Source: Trichobilharzia regenti (lineage: Eukaryota; Platyhelminthes; Trematoda; Strigeidida; Schistosomatidae). From it: a stretch of DNA of 64,000 nt. Positions 58,107-64,000 of the stretch are shown in pieces. Location: NCBI GenBank assembly GCA_944472135.2, contig OX235270.1, forward strand, positions 122,961,842 through 123,025,841. Direction: 5' to 3'. Below the pieces are notes generated by a model that saw only the letters and a list, made by a program, of their open reading frames with translations, did no database searches and was not told where the DNA came from. The position numbers were made by a program, and so were the translations under genes. Numbering within the stretch: the first letter of the stretch is position 1; each line of letters starts with the position of its first letter.

Positions 58107-58254
58107 CATTACATATTTGTTAAAAAAGAAAGAAAACAAAGAAAGAAAATCAAAGAAAATATTCACTGCAGGGTAAAATTAAGTCTGAATACATATATTC
58201 ATCCAAAAAGCATATTATTTTAAGATGTTAATTTCAAATAACTCTTTGCTACGG

Positions 58255-61200
58255 TTAATCATAGTTATGATCAACCAAAAATAGTTTTCTAATACAACCT
58301 TCCAATTCTGGATCTTTTACCAAATTCATCATATTCTCATCCGCGAAATAATCACTGCTGGTATTCGCCGCCGCTGGAAGAAACGGTCTCATCAAAGTTA
58401 AAAAATAACGAATCCATAATAGCTCTTCCTTTGTATATTCTCCGGACGATTCTTGGTATAGAGGAAAAATAATAAAATTGAAGTTTCAAACATATTTAGG
58501 CATCTGATGACATATGTAATCTTGATTAAACTACCATTTTTACGAGTTGATCACGGATTGATATCAGTTAGAGAACCACTGATAACCAGGGAGTTCTGGA
58601 CAGCTGTTTCATCCTAGTTTCGGAATCATCGGCAGTACGCATCCACCATTATTTTATTTCTTGAAGCGTTAAATATTACTCAAATAATTAGACTAGTTGT
58701 GAGTCAGTGGTACAGCAGTAAAATGCTCTCCAACCACACAGGTGGTTCGGGGTTTGATCCCTGACCAATACACTCCTCCTTTGCATCGTTAACCAGTAAT
58801 AAGACTGGTAAAGGTCAAGGTTATACATGAGACTAGCAATCGCATCTCGTAAAAATAAATACCACTGCTACCCAAACTTCAAGCCTCCAGCTTGAAGCCT
58901 TATATTCCATTGAGAATGTAACGGAATAAAATAAAAAATAACGATTGGACTAGTATTAGATACATGATCAGTCGTTTATTCGCTGTTAGTCAATTTTGGT
59001 TTGTTAAATGTAGGCACAGCAATATTTTACCCTGGAAGACGTTTTTAGTTAGCTTTGAGTTTGCAGTGGAGCATGTGACTTCAAGCTTTCGCTCTGAAGT
59101 TTCGGTAGCACTGGTGGTCTTTCCTTACTGGATGGGGCTGCTAACGTCACGCCCTCTTTCTCAAGACTATAACCGGCTGAGGAAGGTAAAGGAGTCCGCC
59201 CTGCGGGACTCGAGCCCTGGTCGACGTGCATAGTCAGCCAGCATTTCACCGCCAGCCAGCACCTTATAAATGATAAGCTTACTAAAATATGGTATATGTA
59301 GAAAGTGCAGAGAATAAAGCACCAGGAAACCACTGCTGTAAAATACCTTTATTCAGACGTGTGTATAAATAATGTGTGATGTGTTTTGTTTTAATCGTAT
59401 AATCCTTTAAGTTACTAACTTAATGAATTCATAATGTGAAATATTCCCATATCATGAATTAAAAGTCAATTTGAACGAAGAATATTCTTTTCAATCATTT
59501 CTCTACAGGTTCTTACAATTATAAAATATAATATTTATTGTCGTTGTAATTATAAGAACCTGAAAAGAAATTATTGAAAAGAATATTCTTCGTTCAGATT
59601 GGTTTTTAATTAATGATTTCACTCCTATGAAATCAAATTCATTAGTTTTGTTACTAAACTTTTCGATTTCAGCGTTGTTTGTCTTCTCTCCAACCTCTTT
59701 ATCTATATAATTAAAAACGTTTTGTCCTGAAGATATAGGCGGTCACTGTGACATTTCCAGTCTTTCATAACTATTGCAATTTCAGTTAGCTCCTAGCAAA
59801 TGAGTGCTTATAAAGCTTAATGTTATCACCTTTTACCAAAGATATGGTGTGTCATATTTTGCCAGTAATTATCAAAGGATGTGCAAGTGTAGTAAGTTCT
59901 GCTTAATCTAAAACACCAATTAATATATAGTTACATCACTCAGCTGCTTTTTGGCTAGGGAATTATTTTTGTCTAAATCTCTTTATGAGTTATAATGCAA
60001 GTATACTATACCGATAAGGAAGAAACTTTACACACAAGGGGTCAAAGTTCAAGCCAAAGAAACAATCACTATCCAACACAAGTAACCTAGAAGGTGTGAA
60101 AACACACAAAAACAACCAATCACGTCCAAGGTCACCAGGAGAGATGATTAATAAACTCGTGGAGAAATCTAAAAGCTTACTTCAAATTGAAGTATGCGCT
60201 GAAAATGTCATCTAGTAGGGTGATGAAAGCTTCGCAAATCAACCATCCAGCTCAGAGAATACAACCGCATCAAAATCATCCACCTGAGCTACAAATCTTC
60301 TCTATCATAACTAAGCGACTAGGTCTGTTATTTTATAACAAGTTTCCATAGTAAATTATGATATAATGTATAGGACTATCACAGTGAAAAGTCAATAATA
60401 AACGAAAAGTTTTGAATTCAGTTCATTGCTATTCATTTAAAAATTTATATAATAATCGGTTGGTCTTGAAAGTGGTTTCACACAGTCATCAAAAGGAAGA
60501 AAACCAAGGGGTTTTGATTCATTACTGTTCTCTAGCAAAATATCTGTCGAAGAAACCGCTATTTATGAGTGTTGAATTTAAAGGTGATACCGCAGCTGAG
60601 ATCTTGAAGAATCGCTTATCCAGATCACTGGGGAAAGCCTTCTTTATGGGTGAGCTACGTATCTATTTCTACAGCCGATAAATGATCAATGGATATGTGA
60701 AGGATAAACTGCCGCTTCGGGCCACCAGCTAGTGTGGGGCTAGTTATATTGGCTGCACAAAGCGCACGCTTTCCAAACGCATCTCTGAACATTATCCGGC
60801 ATGGTCAGCAAAGGGACAATGCAAGACAGTTACTAGTTCAATTCTCGAGCATTTGGTAAACTCAGGCCACGTAACTCCACCAGAGTCGTCTTTCAACATC
60901 ATCTACAAAGTGAAGCCAAGTGGTACAAAGGGCGTCATGTTTCGGCTTTTGTGTATGGCGGAGGCGCTGGCAATTCATCAATGCAACCCTGAACTCTGTA
61001 TACAGAAAAAGTTTGTCCAGTCTCTTATTCTACTTTGGTCTTAAACTCTTCACTAATCGTTCCCTGTAAAAAAACATTTTGACTTTTCTCTTCTCTTGTT
61101 AAAATTTTTAATTTTACTTCTAGTTGGCTTTTGCTTTAATAATGTATTCACTATTATCACTCTCATATGCTCCTTTTCTATATTTTCAAATCCTCTTCAC

Positions 61201-61801
61201 ACTTGTTAAATTGACACTCAAATACCTTTATTCTCACTCAAGAGCAATTTTAACCTTATCAAATTTCTATCATTGTGCCGTTGAGTACCATGTAATTTAC
61301 AACTTTTAACTTTTAATTTTCACTTCTAAAGCCACTTGTGATTAATTATATCAATTATGTCAACCCCTATTACTCAATAATAGGTATAAATACGACTGTA
61401 CAGCCTCTGAAGATGATTTCGTCGATAAAGAAAATTTTCTTCGCTGAATCTGTCTTTTATTTTCTTCATGACTTAATAGCATTCGTTTATTTCAAACAGA
61501 ATTAAAACAAGTGGTAGTTGGCTGTTCTTTACTTACGTCCCTTTTAATCATTTAATCATGATTCGGAATTGACAGTCTAGTATGAAAATTAACTTATGCC
61601 TGTATAATACATCTTATTCTCAGCCAGTTTGTTTTTTATATCTTATTGGTCTTTTGGAGTGCAAAATATGAGATTTATTCTATTCCCCTGAACACTGTAT
61701 TCTATAGAATAATATTTTTCAAGAAAAACTTTGTTTCCTTTTGTCTGCTTCCCATGTTACATTCTACTTTGACATTCAGAAAGAAATATTCAATCAGGGG
61801 A

Positions 61802-61839
<38 letters not shown>

Positions 61840-63353
61840 CTGAATAGCCAGGCTCCGTGATGAAGGTTTACATATAATCTATTATTTCACATTAGATTAG
61901 TCACTTTGATAGTGTTCCAGAATTCAGTATTCCTGGTACATAATAATAATATAATAATAAATAATATAGTCGGGAATAAGTTTATTTACTATAGGATTTT
62001 TATTTCAGCATTGCTGTGTCCTTCCGATTTTATCCCTTAGATATTACACAGATTGTGATTAGTCATGTCCACAGTTTTTCAGTTAGTAGTACTGTCTGAC
62101 ATTTCCAAAGAAAAACTGTGAACCAGTGTCTAGAAGTCGTGCACCATGATTAATAATAGTTCAGACTTGGAGCGGGGTGAAAAAGTTGGCAGAAAACCGA
62201 ACGCAATGGAGACGCGCGCCTGAAGCCCTATGTTCCTCTAGGAATGAAAGGATATAATAATAATATAATACTAAAATGTGTGATTAAAATCTATTTGCAC
62301 ATTTATTTTTTCATTGGCCATCATTATCTTTCATTCCAACTGTATGATAAAGTATAACTAAAGTAAGAGTGATGAACGTGTTCATTTCATATTATATGCT
62401 TGTTTAATATAATTCATCATACGAGCAGGGAGTCAGCCTGGAATTATACACTTGAATATCGTGTTTCCCTTATTCTCATCAATAAGCTTACACTAGGAAT
62501 TGAATTACACTCAACTTCTTACTCAGCTTATCCGGATATACTACTGTACTTAAAAGCATTGTAAAATTAGCAATAAGGTGGATGAAAGTTAGTAATGATG
62601 TGGGATGTTTGGTAGTAATCATCAGAATGCCTTGTATCTAGATTTCGTACTTATTGGCACTCGTCAGCAGGGTGTGTCTTAGACCTCAAAAGAGCTGATC
62701 TCTCCGCAGAGAAGTTAGTGGTCTTCATCCGAAACTAATCGATGTTTCAACCATATTCAGACAGCCAATGACATACATATATATCATCTAAACAAAGTAT
62801 TAGCAGGTTGTACTATTTATTCGCAATAATTTATTCAATTTTTTTTATCATTTACGTCAAGTTCCTCTAATAGTTTATGAGTTCTTTAATAGAGTTATAT
62901 GTTGTATGAGTATTTACATTTTCCAGGTAAACAGTTAAGGAGTGGTAACGGTTATCGAAAACAGGACTGATAGGATTCTTTAGTTAATCACATCAATGTT
63001 ATCACCTATGCTCCCTAGCAGACTACAAATGTCACTATGAAATTCCAATGAAATAGAAACCTGGATTGTACATGAGTAGAGGCGCAACTAACATTAGATC
63101 TAATCGTGTTTTGAACGAGTGTTTCCTTCAGTTTGCATCGTTACCATCCTTTTAAAATGAGTGTGTCAGCTAATGTCAAACAGAATAAATTAATAGAAAA
63201 GAGAAATGACTAACATAATGTAGAGGAGAATAATGTAGGCTAAAAACAAACTGTATTACCTGGCCGATATGGTCTACGACCTGGAAAGGTACTTGCAAAC
63301 TGATAAAGGCTTAAAAGTGTAATCCAAACGAAAATAGCATGACGCAACATCAT
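58255..63353 (-). CDS. Small secreted protein, 96 aa, two exons, family unknown
   Basis: Exon 1 (63353-63260) encodes MMLRHAIFVWITLLSLYQFA, a clear signal peptide, then STFPGRRPYRP. Exon 2 (58451-58255) encodes ESSGEYTKEELLWIRYFLTL to a TAA stop. The donor is GTAATA, the acceptor ataccaag, and the phase-1 join is clean across a 4808-bp intron. The mature part would be about 75 residues, with one cysteine (residue 84), one NTS sequon, a GRR basic site near the new N terminus and no transmembrane segment. A TATA box lies 55 bp before the ATG and an AATAAA 149 bp after the stop, so this looks like a real compact transcript. The intron hosts SINEs and a Penelope-like copy. I do not recognise the family. 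A secreted effector or peptide-hormone precursor is possible, but no amidation Gly plus dibasic site is present. Confidence 0.68.
58545..58650 (-). mobile_element. SMalpha-like SINE 3' half
   Basis: The minus strand has ggatgcgtactgccgatgat, tccgaaactaggatgaaaca, gctgtccagaactccc. The tRNA-like head is missing. It lies ~100 bp into the intron of the secreted-protein gene. Confidence 0.55.
58695..58935 (+). mobile_element. tRNA-derived SINE (head 1, LINE-like tail)
   Basis: gtcagtggtacagcagtaaa, ttcggggtttgatccctga and tail gaagccttatattccattga. It is more diverged than the 24166 copy. Confidence 0.6.
59090..59265 (-). mobile_element. tRNA-derived SINE (head 1), partial tail
   Basis: The minus strand reads ggctggcggtgaaatgctgg, ccagggctcgagtcccgc, then tcctttaccttcctcagccg. 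The poly-A side is lost in a junction near 59090. Confidence 0.55.
59432..59615. repeat. Hairpin repeat around gaacgaagaatattctt
   Basis: Arms of about 65 bp (59455-59520 and 59548-59615) are near-perfect inverses around a short AT spacer. A third copy lies at 29425-29518 in DPP7 intron 7. Confidence 0.75.
60440..61450 (+). pseudogene. Penelope-like copy in the secreted-protein gene intron
   Basis: Frames encode KKPLFMSVEFKGDTAAEILK and LSRSLGKAFFMGELRIYFYS, then out of frame ASYIGCTKRTLSK with SEHYPAWS (GIY-YIG), then EHLVNSGHVTPPESSFNIIY to the end near 61041. The tail at 61385-61450 carries the gactgtacagcctctgaaga end motif. It is antisense to the host gene. Confidence 0.75.
61803..61834. 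repeat. TA microsatellite
   Basis: (TA)n tract in the intron of the secreted-protein gene; nothing else in the flanks. Confidence 0.9.
62160..62245 (+). mobile_element. Second-family non-LTR tail scrap
   Basis: 'gcctgaagccctatgttcct' and preceding codons resemble the last ~80 bp of the second non-LTR family. Confidence 0.45.
62600..62715 (-). mobile_element. Fragment of the head-2 SINE
   Basis: 'tttggtagtaatcatcagaa' through 'attggcactcgtcagcaggg' matches the body of the 14640 SINE; the tRNA-like head is gone. Confidence 0.5.
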
Positions 63354-63407
63354 TGACGAATAGAGACAACAGAAGTAGAGCTAAGCCTGATCACGCTCTC
63401 CCTCTCT

Positions 63408-63416
63408 CTTTATATA
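63408..63416 (-). promoter_or_regulatory. TATA box of the secreted-protein gene
   Basis: TATATAAAG on the minus strand, 55 bp upstream of the first ATG at 63353. Transcription would begin near 63380-63385, leaving a 5' UTR of about 30 nt. No splice acceptor lies between TATA and ATG, which suggests the mRNA is not trans-spliced. Confidence 0.6.
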
Positions 63417-63419
63417 CAC

Positions 63420-64000
63420 ATTTTCAATGAGCATTTAATTATTTTGAGATTTTAATCAAGCGTAAATTTTTTTTTATCGATGGTATATTATAAAATATTT
63501 TTAATGTTTCAATAATTGATAGATAATGTTTCAAAAATTATTTCTGCCAGTTAAGAGTTAGAAGGGGGTTGAGAAAAAAACAACGCAATCATTTTGAACG
63601 ATTCTACAGACTGAAACAATGCTATGCTGCGTTTACGAAAAATATTTATCTGAATATTTATAAAGACTCTTGTTACCTTCACTGTTCATTCTTATTATCT
63701 TTTTTTTAAAAAAAGGTAGTTTGGTTTGTTGTTTATCAGATTACTAACATTTGTGATCTTACACATTTATGACATTGTGTTTTTCTAATTGATACTTTTT
63801 AACTGTTTCAAACAATGCAATGTTGCTAGGATATGAGCGTTGCATAAATGATAAATTGTGCATTTTGACATACACTTATTTTATTTCGCTATTTTATTTA
63901 TTTTCTTCTCTTTAAACTGTTAAATGGTGTTTAATGTAAGAATGCTTTGAAATTACGAGAAAGTGAAAATGTGATCAGCAAAAAGAAGGCAGTAAACTGA
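63420..64000. other. Upstream region of the secreted-protein gene
   Basis: AT-rich, non-coding, with no mobile-element match. Regulatory sequence for the gene starting at 63353 would lie here. Confidence 0.45.

Noticed and set aside
58255..63353. Neuropeptide F/Y-type precursor for the small secreted protein
   Set aside because: RPYRP...RPF is suggestive, but there is no Gly plus dibasic amidation site after it and no family intron position; kept as unknown.
1..64000. CRISPR array, operon or prokaryotic signals
   Set aside because: No regularly spaced repeats; introns, SINEs and retrotransposons show a eukaryotic genome.

Overview
The window is eukaryotic, AT-rich, intron-containing DNA that I read as a schistosome (blood fluke, Platyhelminthes) genome segment. 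The evidence is a set of flatworm-type elements: SMalpha-like SINEs carrying hammerhead-ribozyme sequence, Penelope-like elements with GIY-YIG endonucleases, a CsRn1/Boudicca-type Ty3/gypsy element whose Gag has a CHCC knuckle, and RTE-type non-LTR elements. The main host gene also has the schistosome pattern of tiny 5' introns and kilobase-size 3' introns. Genus is an inference; species cannot be told from the sequence alone.

Two host genes can be supported, both on the minus strand. (1) Positions 39533 down to 13951: an 11-exon gene for a 473-residue S28 serine peptidase, best matched to dipeptidyl-peptidase II (DPP7), with all three catalytic residues, a signal peptide, a poly(A) signal and one GC-AG intron. 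Introns 1-4 are 36-43 bp. Introns 5-9 are 3.6-7.9 kb and filled with transposons. (2) Positions 63353 down to 58255: a two-exon gene for a 96-residue secreted protein with no family I recognise, with a TATA box upstream and a poly(A) signal downstream. Three further orphan open segments (233-532, 10225-10366, 45402-45620) are possible exons, held with low confidence.

Most other recognisable sequence is mobile DNA. From 1 to 13 kb there are several broken Penelope-like copies and an inverted pair of SINEs. From 14 to 39 kb (DPP7 introns) there are SINEs, a full-length RTE element (20072-23833) with an intact ORF and an 11-bp target-site duplication, two antisense copies of a second non-LTR family, a Penelope-like copy flanked by inverted repeats, RTE fragments, and a nest of RTE plus SINE inside a second-family copy. 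From 39.8 to 49 kb there is TE debris, including a long internally deleted second-family copy. From 50119 to 55678 there is a complete LTR retrotransposon on the minus strand with LTRs that look identical and a single frame break between RNase H and integrase. From 55.8 to 56.7 kb there is a large inverted repeat. From 58.7 to 62.7 kb (intron of the secreted-protein gene) there are SINEs, a Penelope-like copy and a hairpin repeat.

The genes do not form an operon or pathway. The themes are a lysosomal/digestive peptidase gene stretched by young and old insertions, and SINEs that share one tRNA-like head but carry different tails, one of which matches the end of the co-resident second non-LTR family. 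I did not find a clearly new multi-gene system. The best candidates for something undescribed are the small secreted-protein gene, the modular SINEs and the terminal inverted repeats around Penelope-like copies.
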